Positions 1 to 9,024 of a DNA stretch of 48,895 nucleotides are shown here, one piece after another. Origin of the DNA: UBA1858 sp965658595 (GTDB lineage: Bacteria; Pseudomonadota; Gammaproteobacteria; UBA4575). The notes under the pieces are model-generated. The model was not told the DNA's origin. It searched no databases and saw only the letters and a program-made list of their open reading frames with translations. The position numbers and the translations under genes were made by a program. Where the stretch lies: positions 1 through 48,895 of the forward strand of contig CBFHSW010000002.1 of NCBI GenBank assembly GCA_965658595.1, given 5' to 3'. The stretch's first letter is position 1; each line of letters starts with the position of its first letter.

Positions 1-77
1 GGTTTAGAAGGAGTTTTCATAAAAAAAATATGATTTCTATCAGAGTAACATTCTTTTTTGTATATTAAGTATTAATA

Positions 78-644
78 CTATAACAGCAATTTAGTATTGA
101 ACAGCATAATCAATAAAACAATTAATGTCTGAATAGCAAAACTAAATATTGCTTTTATAGAACTGAAAGCTTTAATTAGTGAAGAATTTGACAAGCCCTT
201 TTGTCTTAGCGAATTTCTAAATTGAAGTGCATCTTTATTATTAAATCTATCAAGTTTTTCCTTGCCCTTAACTGCTTCTTTCAAATACCTTACATAGCGT
301 CTAGCATGCTCATGAAAAAGTGAGCTTCGCCCTTCACCACGTTCTTTTAAATAGTATTCAAGCGCATCATCTATGCTTAGCTGTAGGTGTGCTTGCTTAA
401 TAAATTTAAGATTTGATAATTGTTCTGCTTGGTTTTGCAATCTCAGCTGAAACCAAAAATGCTCTAACTTTTCACTCAGATGACATGCTGCACTATGTGC
501 TTGGTTTTTATCTTTTGTTTTGAGTGAATGAACAATTCGTGATTGTTGATAATACGATTGGATATCTTGTGGGATACGCTTTGAAAAGTAATAGATACCA
601 CGTTTTGTAAACGTGTAATTAGAATGTTTTATGGTCTTCCGCAT
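78..644 (-). pseudogene. Truncated tyrosine-type recombinase (island integrase), N-terminal part
   Basis: The 188-residue product begins with the start typical of island and phage integrases (residues about 10-30, with a GIYYFSKRIPQDI stretch). A helical, basic SAM-like core-binding region follows at about 90-170 (HARRYVRYLKEAV, then FRNSLRQKGLSNSSLIKAFSSIKAIF). The catalytic domain with its Arg/His-x-x-Arg/Tyr set is absent: after FAIQ the frame runs into a short hydrophobic tail and stops. Family members are usually about 350-420 residues, so this looks frameshifted or cut. The gene is read away from tRNA-Phe and starts 75 bp past its 3' end, the usual place for a tRNA-targeting integrase. 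An AGGAGT lies about 10 nt before the ATG. The rest of the island lies left of the window. The family call is sure; inactivity is inferred from the missing domain. Confidence 0.7.
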
Positions 645-719
645 GGTCTACCGTACTCCTATGCATTAAGTTAAAACTTAAGCTAATCAGTACGATAAGA
701 ATAAAATTAGAAGCATACA

Positions 720-795
<76 letters not shown>

Positions 796-807
796 ATAAA
801 ACATGGC

Positions 808-813
808 ATTATA
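808..813 (-). promoter_or_regulatory. -10 element of the tRNA-Phe promoter
   Basis: The minus strand reads TATAAT here, ending 12 bp before the first base of tRNA-Phe, so transcription would start a few bases before the mature 5' end. The -35 region 17-18 bp upstream (about 831-837, TTCGGT-like) is a poor match. Confidence 0.5.
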
Positions 814-1012
814 TGGAGATGACCTGAGTAGACCGAATCTCTAAATGTTGTCTCTAGCTTATATCTGGGCTTCCAGTGTGCCTGCTATACCTTATTTTGT
901 TCAGGCATTTCTTGGTATAACTTGCCGCGCCAACAACATTGTAGTTCAGCGCTTTACACCCCTGTCTAAGCGAGATGCGATATTAAACAGACTCTTAGCC
1001 TGTGCGTCAAGC

Positions 1013-1285
1013 TTAGTCTTGGGGCGCTACAAAATCTTTGGGCACTTCAGAACCATCACCAAAAAGAAACTTCTCCATTTCTTCTTCCAAAAATTTACGT
1101 GCTTTTGGATCGACTGGCGTCAAACGATACTCATTGATGAGCATGGTTTGATGACCTACCCAAGCTTCCCATCCTTGCTTAGAGATATTTTCATATATTC
1201 TCTTTCCAAGATCACCTGGATAAGGCGCAAAATCTAGACCTTCGCCTTCAACCCCTAATTTACTGCACTGCACCATACGCGTCAT
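1013..1285 (-). CDS. yggX: YggX, Fe(II)-trafficking / oxidative-damage protection protein
   Basis: This 90-residue protein matches the YggX family over its whole length: the conserved Cys near the start (MVQCSKLG), the LGKRIYENISKQGWEAW block, QTMLINEYRL and the FLEEEMEKFLF helix. In enterobacteria YggX is a small cytosolic protein that protects iron-sulfur enzymes and helps move ferrous iron. It follows mutY by 50 bp in the same direction, the arrangement known from E. coli, and MutY is itself an iron-sulfur enzyme. Start ATG at 1285. No clear terminator was seen between its stop and the tRNA. Confidence 0.95.
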   Translation of the reverse strand: MTRMVQCSKLGVEGEGLDFAPYPGDLGKRIYENISKQGWEAWVGHQTMLINEYRLTPVDPKARKFLEEEMEKFLFGDGSEVPKDFVAPQD

Positions 1286-1335
1286 GGTGACTCCTTATTA
1301 ATGATTGTTCGATTAATTAATGATGAATTGAGTCT

Positions 1336-2388
1336 TCATTCACACAATTGCTTTAACAATTGTGTGACAGGAGCCGCAACCCCTGCTTGAGTTTGTTGGA
1401 CTTTATACCAGACCCACTCTTCCTGTTCCATTACCCTGTATGAGGGGTTCTCCAATTGCAGCGAGATAGGCTGTATATTTAAACTATAATGACTGAATAC
1501 ATGCTTAATCTGATCATGCTCACAATAGTCTTCACCATTCTGACTGAATTGATTTTGAAACCATTCGATCGCACTCAATATAGACTCAAACTCAGGGAAA
1601 CTCAGTAACCCTCCCCAGATACCGGAGTTTGGTCGCCGTTGCATGAGCAAACCCTGTTCAGCACTGTTAATCACCAGCATCACCACCTCTTTCTCAGGAT
1701 GATCCTTTTTAGGTTTTTTTGTAGGTAAGTTAGACTGTTCATGGGTTTGATAAGCAAAACAGTCTTTCTGAACTGGGCATCGCTCACAATCTGCCTGACT
1801 CCGAGTGCATAACAATGCACCCAAATCCATCATAGCTTGTGTATATGCAGCATTATCTTTTTTTGGTGTCCTCTGTTCAGCATGTTGCCAAAGTATTTTT
1901 TCAGTCTGTCCATTCCCTGGCCATCCATATGTGCCCGTGTGTCGTGCCAAAACACGCTTAACGTTGCCATCTAAGATGGCGTGATGCTGATTAAAACTAA
2001 GTGACAGTATCGCGCCTGCCGTTGATCGTCCAATACCTGGCAAAGCCATCACCTGTTCGATTTCCAAGGGAAAATCCCCCCCATATTCGTCAACGATGAT
2101 CTGTGCAGCTTTATGTAAATTTCGCGCGCGCGCGTAATAGCCCAAACCGGACCAATGATGAAGCACATAGTCCTGTGTCGCACTGGCTAACGAGCCCACA
2201 TCAGGAAAAGACTGCATAAATTTCTCAAAATATGGAATCACTGTATCCACCTGAGTCTGCTGGAGCATGACTTCAGATATCCATACTCGATACACGCTTC
2301 GATGCTTTTGCCATGGCAGATGTTGACGCCCTGAATGCTGAGCCCACTCCAACACACGATCCGCAAATGGTTTTGGCTTTATCCCCAT
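1336..2388 (-). CDS. mutY: Adenine DNA glycosylase MutY
   Basis: MutY removes adenine mispaired with 8-oxoguanine in base-excision repair. The 350-residue protein has the expected parts: the catalytic Glu in SEVMLQQTQVD (about residue 39), the helix-hairpin-helix LPGIGRSTAG (116-125), the catalytic Asp in LDGNVKRV (about 140), and the 4Fe-4S loop with cysteines at about 194, 201, 204 and 210 in the C-x6-C-x2-C-x5-C pattern. A NUDIX-like C-terminal domain that reads 8-oxoG follows (QRRPNSGIWGGLLSFPEF). Length is normal. The start lies 9 bp after the asmA stop with no strong Shine-Dalgarno, so translation is probably coupled to asmA. yggX follows. Confidence 0.97.
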   Translation of the reverse strand: MGIKPKPFADRVLEWAQHSGRQHLPWQKHRSVYRVWISEVMLQQTQVDTVIPYFEKFMQSFPDVGSLASATQDYVLHHWSGLGYYARARNLHKAAQIIVDEYGGDFPLEIEQVMALPGIGRSTAGAILSLSFNQHHAILDGNVKRVLARHTGTYGWPGNGQTEKILWQHAEQRTPKKDNAAYTQAMMDLGALLCTRSQADCERCPVQKDCFAYQTHEQSNLPTKKPKKDHPEKEVVMLVINSAEQGLLMQRRPNSGIWGGLLSFPEFESILSAIEWFQNQFSQNGEDYCEHDQIKHVFSHYSLNIQPISLQLENPSYRVMEQEEWVWYKVQQTQAGVAAPVTQLLKQLCE

Positions 2389-2397
2389 ACAATGATA

Positions 2398-4248
2398 TTA
2401 GAAAAATTTAAATTTTTTGATTTTTTCCTTAAGGCCATCATCTAGCTTTTCCCCAGCACCTTCTAAAAGTTTTTCTTTAATCTGATCTTTCTTCTCTTCT
2501 ATTTTTTGCTTTTGTTGACCTGTAATAACTGACTTAATATCAAAATTATAGTGTGGATCACTCAATGGCCCAGAGATATCTATGGGCAGTTTTCTACTAT
2601 CCACACCGGCTAGACCAATGTTTAGGGTGTAGGCGATGCGCTCACTGGCAAGATCGACTTGGCCACGTCCGCTAGCTCCGATTAACGGTGCAACTAACGC
2701 TAGATCTTTATTTGATAAAATACCATCTTTAATGACACCACTTCCCGAGAAGTTTTCAAATAGTATTTCCTTGCCACTCGCTTTCGGAGAACGTCCTTGC
2801 AGGAAAGCCACCACGTATTCAATATTTTTAGCTAAGCTTTCATCCTGCAATGCCCCATCCATAGCTCGAAAACTTAATTTTCCATTCAGTTTTTTCTTGA
2901 GATCAGAAATACGCTTACCTGAAGTTTGAATATTAAAGTCTAGTGCGGACTGCCCTCTGATCAATGCGCGCTTGCCACCGGACAAAGACTGCAAAAATTC
3001 TCCTATCGCCAGATCCTTCAACTGACTGCGTGCAGAGTAGACAGGATTGGATTGAGTCACATCCAACATGGCAGCTCCCTGATATGTGCCACTATATAAA
3101 TCAAACTTAAGATCTTTAACTTCTGCCACACCCTGTTTAACTGAAATAACACTCTTTAAATCTGTTACTTTAAATCCAGAGCTGTGCAAGGTGTTAACTG
3201 CTAAATCTCCTTGCACTGTCATTTGGCGGAGATGTTGTACCGGTAATTGAATAGTATCACTCGTCGAGCCATTATTAGATGAGGCGGGCACTAGCACTAA
3301 TTTATCCACGTCTATCTCGTCTGAATGAAGTGAGAAATGTATATTTGGCTTGGCAAAGGACTGCACAGAAAATTGACCCTCAAACGCTGTGTCATTAATC
3401 GCCAAGCGCAGGTCTGATAAAGACAATGATTCTTGCCTATGATCAATATCCAAATGAGTATCAAAGGCGAGTTTGATTCCAGGCTTAGGTAAATCGGGTG
3501 TTTTAGCATGCACCTTAAGTTGCAGATCTTGCATCTGTAATCGCATCTGATTTAAGTCCAACATCATGTCACTATTGAGACTCAACTCTGCCTGACTTTT
3601 AGGTGTTATTTGAGTGACACGCAAGGTCGCCTCTAATGGTGAAAACTCTGACCTACCAATAGCGCCTGTACTGAGATTGATTTGATCAATAGTTGTGGTG
3701 TTTTTTTCAATTGCATCTTCATACACAAGGCGAGCATCAGTGATTTTTATACCTGCGACTTCAATACCCAAGGGCACTTTAACTGAGTTTCGTATGTTGC
3801 TGTTCTCATCATTTAACGAGTGAGAGTCTTGTGACTGTTGAGGTGATTCTGCAATTAAGTCTTGCCAGTTACTAACACCTGCTTGATTTTTTTCCAAATT
3901 GACCTGCAACCCATGTAATTCAATTGTGTCCGCTTGCAGTTTAAACATAAATAAGCTGAGCAAATCAGCACGAATAATAATGTTTTCCAGCTGTGCAAAA
4001 TGTGTCTGCGCGAACCCCTTAGCATTACTAATTTGTGTCTGCCCAAGTTGAATACCTAACTTTGGAAACAATGTGAATTCGATATCGCCTGCAAGCGTGA
4101 GATCTCTCCCAGTGGCTTGATTGAAGTTAGAGGTAATAAATTCTTTGTGATCATTAGGGTCAGTAATTGCTGTAAATACACCTATGGCTACAGAAATTAT
4201 CAACACAAAACTGACTAGCGAGGTTATCAAGATCTTAATTATTTTCAT
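2398..4248 (-). CDS. asmA: AsmA family protein
   Basis: This AsmA-like protein of about 616 residues is anchored in the inner membrane, with a large periplasmic part. An N-terminal membrane segment (ILITSLVSFVLIISVAIGVF) is followed by the typical AsmA start (TGRDLTLAGDIEFTLFPKLG) and the conserved C-terminal block (LSFRAMDGALQDESLAKNIEY through the SDPHYNFDIKSVI end). It finishes in a Lys/Glu-rich tail. The family belongs to the bridge-like lipid-transfer group and affects outer-membrane assembly. I chose ATG at 4248 because AGGAGA lies 5 bp upstream; an in-frame start 24 bp earlier has no such site. It probably heads an asmA-mutY-yggX operon. Confidence 0.9.
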   Translation of the reverse strand: MKIIKILITSLVSFVLIISVAIGVFTAITDPNDHKEFITSNFNQATGRDLTLAGDIEFTLFPKLGIQLGQTQISNAKGFAQTHFAQLENIIIRADLLSLFMFKLQADTIELHGLQVNLEKNQAGVSNWQDLIAESPQQSQDSHSLNDENSNIRNSVKVPLGIEVAGIKITDARLVYEDAIEKNTTTIDQINLSTGAIGRSEFSPLEATLRVTQITPKSQAELSLNSDMMLDLNQMRLQMQDLQLKVHAKTPDLPKPGIKLAFDTHLDIDHRQESLSLSDLRLAINDTAFEGQFSVQSFAKPNIHFSLHSDEIDVDKLVLVPASSNNGSTSDTIQLPVQHLRQMTVQGDLAVNTLHSSGFKVTDLKSVISVKQGVAEVKDLKFDLYSGTYQGAAMLDVTQSNPVYSARSQLKDLAIGEFLQSLSGGKRALIRGQSALDFNIQTSGKRISDLKKKLNGKLSFRAMDGALQDESLAKNIEYVVAFLQGRSPKASGKEILFENFSGSGVIKDGILSNKDLALVAPLIGASGRGQVDLASERIAYTLNIGLAGVDSRKLPIDISGPLSDPHYNFDIKSVITGQQKQKIEEKKDQIKEKLLEGAGEKLDDGLKEKIKKFKFF

Positions 4249-4326
4249 TTTCTCTCCTATAGATAAACCCAACCTATAATATCCCCCTCGAGCAATGAAC
4301 TCTGACTAAGTGTTCAACTGATGCTA

Positions 4327-4800
4327 TTAACGAGTCCAGCTTCCAGATTTACCCCCTGTTTTTTCCAATAATTGTATCTGATGCATAGACATTCCTTTAT
4401 CAACCGCTTTACACATATCATAAATCGTCAACAATGCGACTTGTACCGCAGTTAATGCTTCCATCTCAACACCAGTAGGCCCAGTCGTTTTGACTCGAGC
4501 AGTACAATGAACCTGAGAATGTTCCGGACGACACTCAAACGCTAACTTAACTGAGGTCAACGCCAAAGGATGGCATAGCGGTATCAACTCAGAAGTTTTT
4601 TTAGCAGCCATGATTCCAGCTATACGAGCAATTCCAAGCACGTCGCCTTTTTTATGGCCGCCGGCCTGAATCAGCTCTAATGTGTCTGGCAGCATACTGA
4701 TAACACCTTCAGCCAATGCCACTCGTTGAGTTTCTAGCTTATCACCTACATCCACCATATGGGCTTCGCCGGCAGTGTTAAAATGGGTTAATTCATTCAT
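4327..4800 (-). CDS. moaC: Cyclic pyranopterin monophosphate synthase MoaC
   Basis: MoaC works with MoaA in the first step of molybdenum-cofactor synthesis, making cyclic pyranopterin monophosphate in the cytosol. The 157-residue protein shows the family signatures SELIPLCHPLAL, the GVEMEALTAV block, YDMCKAVDKGM and the C-terminal LLEKTGGKSG. Length is normal. It diverges from moaD across a 172-bp gap. The start is the ATG at 4800; a second ATG follows in frame further on. MoaE and MoaA are not in this window. Confidence 0.97.
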   Translation of the reverse strand: MNELTHFNTAGEAHMVDVGDKLETQRVALAEGVISMLPDTLELIQAGGHKKGDVLGIARIAGIMAAKKTSELIPLCHPLALTSVKLAFECRPEHSQVHCTARVKTTGPTGVEMEALTAVQVALLTIYDMCKAVDKGMSMHQIQLLEKTGGKSGSWTR

Positions 4801-4942
4801 AAGTGTTTTTGTTATAATGGTTTATATTATTAGTTGGATAGATCGTTGAATTTAACCATCGACCAATTGAGTTAGATCGATAATACACCAAGTCGGCTGC
4901 CTACAGCCATGCTTGATCATTAGCTATTACTTATTCAACCCC

Positions 4943-4948
4943 TATAAT
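4943..4948 (+). promoter_or_regulatory. Candidate -10 element for moaD
   Basis: A perfect TATAAT lies 24 bp before the chosen moaD ATG. No convincing -35 is seen at 16-18 bp spacing; a TTGATC at 4913-4918 is too far away (24 bp). If used, transcription starts near 4955, which excludes the longer in-frame start at 4913. Confidence 0.4.
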
Positions 4949-4972
4949 CTAATCACGGTATACTTCTACAAC

Positions 4973-5206
4973 ATGACTATCAAAGTACGTTTTTTTGCAA
5001 GCCTTAGAGAATCCATCGGAACCGGCGAAAAAATCATAGAGTCACAAGATGCTATGTCAGCTGTTCAGGTATGGAATGTTTGCACTCAAAAATCTGAATT
5101 ACCCAGTAATATTCTGGTTGCCATCAATCAAGAATATGTCAAACCCGATACTATGGTGAAATCGGGTGATGAAGTAGCATTTTTTCCACCCGTTACAGGC
5201 GGTTGA
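4973..5206 (+). CDS. moaD: Molybdopterin synthase sulfur-carrier subunit MoaD
   Basis: This is a 77-residue ubiquitin-like sulfur carrier. It begins MTIKVRFFASLRE and ends in the diagnostic Gly-Gly (VAFFPPVTGG), the residue pair that is adenylated and thiocarboxylated for transfer to molybdopterin. An in-frame ATG 60 bp upstream would add a hydrophobic extension not usual in MoaD, and a TATAAT sits between the two starts, so the shorter form is preferred. moaD normally precedes moaE, but here the next gene is a convergent protease after about 100 bp, so MoaE must be encoded elsewhere. Confidence 0.92.
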   Translation: MTIKVRFFASLRESIGTGEKIIESQDAMSAVQVWNVCTQKSELPSNILVAINQEYVKPDTMVKSGDEVAFFPPVTGG

Positions 5207-5310
5207 TACATAACAAAGATTGTTGTCAAAATGACTGATTCCTGAAAGTCTAATCTCAACTAAACTCTCTAACAATCAACCCGCCCATTTTTTAACGATG
5301 ATCATTCAAC

Positions 5311-6666
5311 TTATCTCACTAATAAAAAAAGCGCTCTGCGACCGCGTTGAATATTAAATAGCAAACCTTGACCATTCTTTCTAAGCGCTTTTTCAAAACT
5401 CTCAAAATCATTTACAGGTATTTTATTCACACTTAGTATAATGTCGCCCGGCCTCAGACCTGCGTAGGCAGCTGGACTACCCGGCTTGAGTTTAGATACC
5501 TGCAATACAGGTTCTAGTCGACCCTGAGAGTTTTCCAATTGGTTAAGTGTAATTTCAGCACCGACTAATTTTTCTGAGAAGGCTTTCCCCAGTTTAGACA
5601 GCACAATATTTTCTGCGATACGTGCTGTCACGCGTTTGATTTTGCCATTACGAATAATCTGTAATTGAATATCCTCACCCACGCGCATCAATCCGATCTT
5701 ATTCCTCATGTCACTGGAATCTTTAACCTCCACACCGTTGACACTCACAATCACATCGCCCGCAACTACCCCTGCCTTGTCGGCAGCCGAGTTTTGTTCA
5801 ACTCTGGCAACTACCACACCCTTCTTCTGTTTAAGCTTGAAAGCCTCAACTAACTCGGGGGTTAAATCTTGCGCGGTAAATCCCAAACGTCCACGTTTAA
5901 CCTCACCATATTCAATTAATTGCTGGATTATTTGTTGTGCCATATTCATCGGAATAGCAAATCCGATGCCTACACTACCGCCATTAGGTCCCACGATAGC
6001 AGTATTAATACCGATTAATTCGCCACGCAGATTGACTAATGCACCACCTGAGTTTCCTGGATTAATAGAAGCATCGGTCTGAATAAAATTTTCATATTTT
6101 TCTATCCCCAATCCACTTCTACCCAACGCACTGACTATGCCTGAGGTGACCGTTTGTCCCAATCCAAATGGATTGCCAATAGCCACAACAAAATCTCCCA
6201 CCCTTAATTTTTCTGAATTAGCGATTTCAATAGCGTTAAGATCTTCAGCTTCGACTTGAATGACAGCCACGTCTGCACCTGGATCACGACCTACGATGGT
6301 GGCATCAAATTTCCGACCATCGCTTAATGTGACGACAATATCATCCGCTTTTTCAATGACGTGGTTATTCGTCACAATATACCCTTGCTTGGCATCTATG
6401 ATGACGCCAGACCCTAAACCAGTTTTTTTACGTTCACGGCGTTTTTGAGGCACATCAAAAAAATGTCTAAAAAATGGATCATTGAATAAAGGACTATGCT
6501 GAACAACCATACTTGAGGTCGCTATATTCACTACGCTGGGGGTCACTTCTTGCAGCATCGGTGCCAGAGTGGGCAATTTCTCCCCATCGATGCTGACTGG
6601 TAATCCAGCTAAAGTCACAGTATGTGACGTCAATAAGAGACTAACGATTAGAATGATTTTCTTCAT
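5311..6666 (-). CDS. degQ: Periplasmic serine endoprotease, DegQ/DegP (Do) type
   Basis: This is an HtrA-family protease of about 451 residues that degrades misfolded envelope proteins. An N-terminal signal peptide (IILIVSLLLTSHTVTLA) is followed by the trypsin-like domain with His in TNNHVIEKAD (about 102), Asp in GADVAVIQ (about 132) and Ser in NPGNSGGALV (about 206). Two PDZ domains follow, the first starting near KRGRLGF and the second ending with PGDIILSVNKIPV. The usual Do length and double PDZ support DegQ/DegP rather than the one-PDZ DegS. I prefer ATG at 6666 over an in-frame GTG 9 bp upstream. It converges on moaD. A cluster of CTATG repeats lies upstream (6741-6780). Confidence 0.93.
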   Translation of the reverse strand: MKKIILIVSLLLTSHTVTLAGLPVSIDGEKLPTLAPMLQEVTPSVVNIATSSMVVQHSPLFNDPFFRHFFDVPQKRRERKKTGLGSGVIIDAKQGYIVTNNHVIEKADDIVVTLSDGRKFDATIVGRDPGADVAVIQVEAEDLNAIEIANSEKLRVGDFVVAIGNPFGLGQTVTSGIVSALGRSGLGIEKYENFIQTDASINPGNSGGALVNLRGELIGINTAIVGPNGGSVGIGFAIPMNMAQQIIQQLIEYGEVKRGRLGFTAQDLTPELVEAFKLKQKKGVVVARVEQNSAADKAGVVAGDVIVSVNGVEVKDSSDMRNKIGLMRVGEDIQLQIIRNGKIKRVTARIAENIVLSKLGKAFSEKLVGAEITLNQLENSQGRLEPVLQVSKLKPGSPAAYAGLRPGDIILSVNKIPVNDFESFEKALRKNGQGLLFNIQRGRRALFLLVR

Positions 6667-6792
6667 GATGCTCACGACTATGATGTATCTTGTTGTTAAT
6701 TGATGAGGTCATATTTATTACATATTAATGTTTTTTATTCCTATGAACCTATAGCTATGAAACTATGTGGGCCGCCTATGTTTCTAAACTTA

Positions 6793-7278
6793 TTAATCTA
6801 CACTTTCAAAGCGACCCGCAACACGGTTTTTACGCACTTCGTCAATAGTAAATAATTGACCATTCATTGTGATATAGGTTCCCGCCTTGACGATAGATGC
6901 GGCTGCACATGCAAAACCCAAGTTAAACGAAGCATCACTATCACGGAATCTAGCTGGCTGCATAGCGCCCACTAGGATGATAGTTTTATCTTTAATCTGT
7001 TTAAGTGCTTGACCTGTTTCTACCATGGTATCGGTGCCATGAGTGATGACGATATGTTGGCATGACTGTTGTGCAACTTGGGCTGCAATGTCCGTGCGAT
7101 CCTGATCAGTAATATCAAGACTATCTTTCTTTAAAATACTTTCGATCGAATAATCAAAATTCACCCCCGCTTGTTTAAGCATCCATTCAGCCTGAGGCTC
7201 TCCAATGGTGTAGTCACTCAGCGCATCATAATAAACCTTATCGAAAGTTCCGCCGGTACAGAGTATTTTTATTTCCAT
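6793..7278 (-). CDS. Single-domain asparaginase-like protein
   Basis: The 161-residue product carries both N-terminal signatures of type I/II L-asparaginases: the nucleophile loop CTGGTFDK near residue 7 and THGTDTMVETG near 79-89 with the second Thr-Asp pair. The block ILVGAMQPARFRDSDASFNLGFA follows. It lacks the roughly 150-residue C-terminal domain of normal asparaginases (about 330 residues) and ends cleanly after a short FTIDEVRKNR segment. The catalytic residues of the N-domain are present, so activity on asparagine or a related amide is possible, but the missing domain normally contributes to the oligomer. It is probably a genuine short family rather than a broken gene, since there is no downstream remnant. 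It lies between yicC and degQ on the same strand. Confidence 0.75.
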   Translation of the reverse strand: MEIKILCTGGTFDKVYYDALSDYTIGEPQAEWMLKQAGVNFDYSIESILKKDSLDITDQDRTDIAAQVAQQSCQHIVITHGTDTMVETGQALKQIKDKTIILVGAMQPARFRDSDASFNLGFACAAASIVKAGTYITMNGQLFTIDEVRKNRVAGRFESVD

Positions 7279-7333
7279 GAGATCTCACTTCGTGTGTTAT
7301 TCACTGTCTATGATAAATGGTATCTAACTAACA

Positions 7334-8221
7334 TTATTCTATGTTTTGGATTTGTTCGCGCATCTGTTCTATACAAACTTTCATGGCTACCGAGGCTTGC
7401 GTAGTGCTAATGTCTGCAGATTTTGAGCTTAAAGTATTCGCTTCTCGATTCAGTTCTTGCATCAAAAAATCCATACGCCTACCTACTGGTTTTTGACTAT
7501 TCACCACATCATTTAACTCTGCCAAGTGACTATCGAGTCGATCCAATTCTTCTTCCACATCTAATTTTTGAGCTAAAAAAACCAGCTCTTGTTCTATTCT
7601 TGTGGATTCCACATCAATGCTCATTTCTTCAATTCGCGACATGATTTTTTCACGTACAGCCTGCAAAACTTGTGGACGTCTAACACGCACATCTTTTACC
7701 AGTCTCGTCAATTCATCTAAGCGTTTAATAATTAACTCACGCAACCGCGCGCCTTCAATCTGACGATTCTTAATAAGCGCTTCTACAGCTTGTTGAAAAC
7801 TGACTTTGACAATTTCTATCATAGCGCTTTGGTCTACTTGGCTTTGTTCTGCCACACCTGGCCAATTGAGTAACTCTAATGGATTCACTGCTCCAACTCG
7901 CAAACCATTATCCTCTTGAGCTGACGTTTTATTTTGTAACACTTGAACTTGCTGTAGCAAACTATCCACCAACTTATCATTTAGCGTCACTTCAACTTGT
8001 GTATCCAGAGTGGTACGTAATTTAAATGAACAATCCACTTTGCCGCGGCTCAGTGAGTCTTGTAGCTGTTTGCGCATATCAAATTCGGCTGCACGTACAT
8101 CTTCAGGCAAGCGAAAATTCATCTCTAAATAACGGTGATTAATTGAGCGTATCTCCCACACGAACTGACCCATCGTGTGGTTTTCCTCTACGCGTGCAAA
8201 CGCTGTCATACTCTTTAGCAT
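7334..8221 (-). CDS. yicC: YicC family endoribonuclease
   Basis: The 295-residue protein starts with the YicC signature MLKSMTAFARVE and VWEIRSINHRYLE, and ends with the DUF1732 region (RRMDFLMQELNREANTLSSKSAD). YicC is a hexameric RNase in E. coli that helps turn over small RNAs such as RyhB. AAGGA lies 7 nt before the ATG at 8221. It is divergent from rph, as in E. coli, with a 79-bp shared promoter region. Confidence 0.96.
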   Translation of the reverse strand: MLKSMTAFARVEENHTMGQFVWEIRSINHRYLEMNFRLPEDVRAAEFDMRKQLQDSLSRGKVDCSFKLRTTLDTQVEVTLNDKLVDSLLQQVQVLQNKTSAQEDNGLRVGAVNPLELLNWPGVAEQSQVDQSAMIEIVKVSFQQAVEALIKNRQIEGARLRELIIKRLDELTRLVKDVRVRRPQVLQAVREKIMSRIEEMSIDVESTRIEQELVFLAQKLDVEEELDRLDSHLAELNDVVNSQKPVGRRMDFLMQELNREANTLSSKSADISTTQASVAMKVCIEQMREQIQNIE

Positions 8222-8268
8222 TAGGTATCCTTCTATCGATGGTTATAGCTCTCTTAAGGGCTTGCTCG

Positions 8269-8274
8269 TATAAT
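8269..8274 (+). promoter_or_regulatory. Candidate -10 element for rph
   Basis: A perfect TATAAT sits 26 bp before the rph ATG in the short yicC/rph divergent gap. The -35 hexamer at the right spacing is weak, so the strength and control of the promoter are uncertain. Confidence 0.45.
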
Positions 8275-8300
8275 GCGCGCCAATACCATAGGAGAAATAT

Positions 8301-9017
8301 ATGCGACCCAGCCAACGTGCACCAGATCAACTTCGTGAAATTCAATTTACACGCCACTATACCAAGCATGCAGAAGGATCCGTACTGGTCGCTTTTGGAG
8401 ACACACAAGTTTTATGTAATGCCTCAATAGAACCCAAAGTGCCACACTTCTTACGTGATCAAGGCAAAGGCTGGATTACCGCCGAGTATGGCATGTTACC
8501 GCGTTCCACGGGAAGCAGAATGGGGCGAGAAGCCAGCCGAGGCAAACAAAGTGGGCGTACCCAAGAGATCCAACGCCTGATTGGACGCTCTTTGCGAGCC
8601 GCAGTAGATTTACGACTGCTTGGAGAACATACCATCACCATCGACTGTGATGTGATTCAAGCTGATGGCGGGACCCGCACCGCTTCTATCAGTGGCGCCT
8701 ATGTGGCATTGCATGATGCCATTAGCAAACTATTGGAAGTTAAAGCACTACAACAAAACCCAATTCAGCATGCAATTGCCTCAGTATCCGTTGGCATATT
8801 CAATCAAATACCTGTTCTAGATCTCGATTATGCAGAAGACTCTAACGCGGATACTGATATGAATATTGTAATGAACGATAAACAACAATTTATCGAGCTA
8901 CAAGGAACGGCTGAAGGGCACTGCTTTGACGAACAAGAACTTAACCACATGATGGCTTTGGCGAAATCAGGCATTGCCAGCATTATAGAAAAACAAAAGC
9001 AATGTTTGAGCACATAA
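8301..9017 (+). CDS. rph: Ribonuclease PH
   Basis: RNase PH is a phosphate-dependent 3'-5' exoribonuclease that trims tRNA 3' ends. The 238-residue protein matches throughout: MRPSQRAPDQLREIQFTR, the phosphate-site region GMLPRSTGSRMGREASRGKQ with RTQEIQRLIGRSLRAAVD, and DADGGTRTASISGAYVAL-type catalytic residues (QADGGTRTASISGA). AGGAGA lies 7 nt before the ATG. It opens the rph-rdgB-hemW run, with rdgB starting 7 bp after its stop. Full length, unlike the frameshifted copy of E. coli K-12. Confidence 0.97.
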   Translation: MRPSQRAPDQLREIQFTRHYTKHAEGSVLVAFGDTQVLCNASIEPKVPHFLRDQGKGWITAEYGMLPRSTGSRMGREASRGKQSGRTQEIQRLIGRSLRAAVDLRLLGEHTITIDCDVIQADGGTRTASISGAYVALHDAISKLLEVKALQQNPIQHAIASVSVGIFNQIPVLDLDYAEDSNADTDMNIVMNDKQQFIELQGTAEGHCFDEQELNHMMALAKSGIASIIEKQKQCLST

Positions 9018-9024
9018 TCTGAGC

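Noticed and set aside
845..1237. 130-codon plus-strand frame
   Set aside because: It runs antisense to yggX, whose match to a known family is clear, and shows no family features of its own.
4913..4972. Longer moaD start
   Set aside because: The extension is not MoaD-like, and a TATAAT lies between this start and the conserved one.
5708..6082. 124-codon plus-strand frame inside degQ
   Set aside because: Antisense shadow of a well-conserved protease; no start signal or family match.
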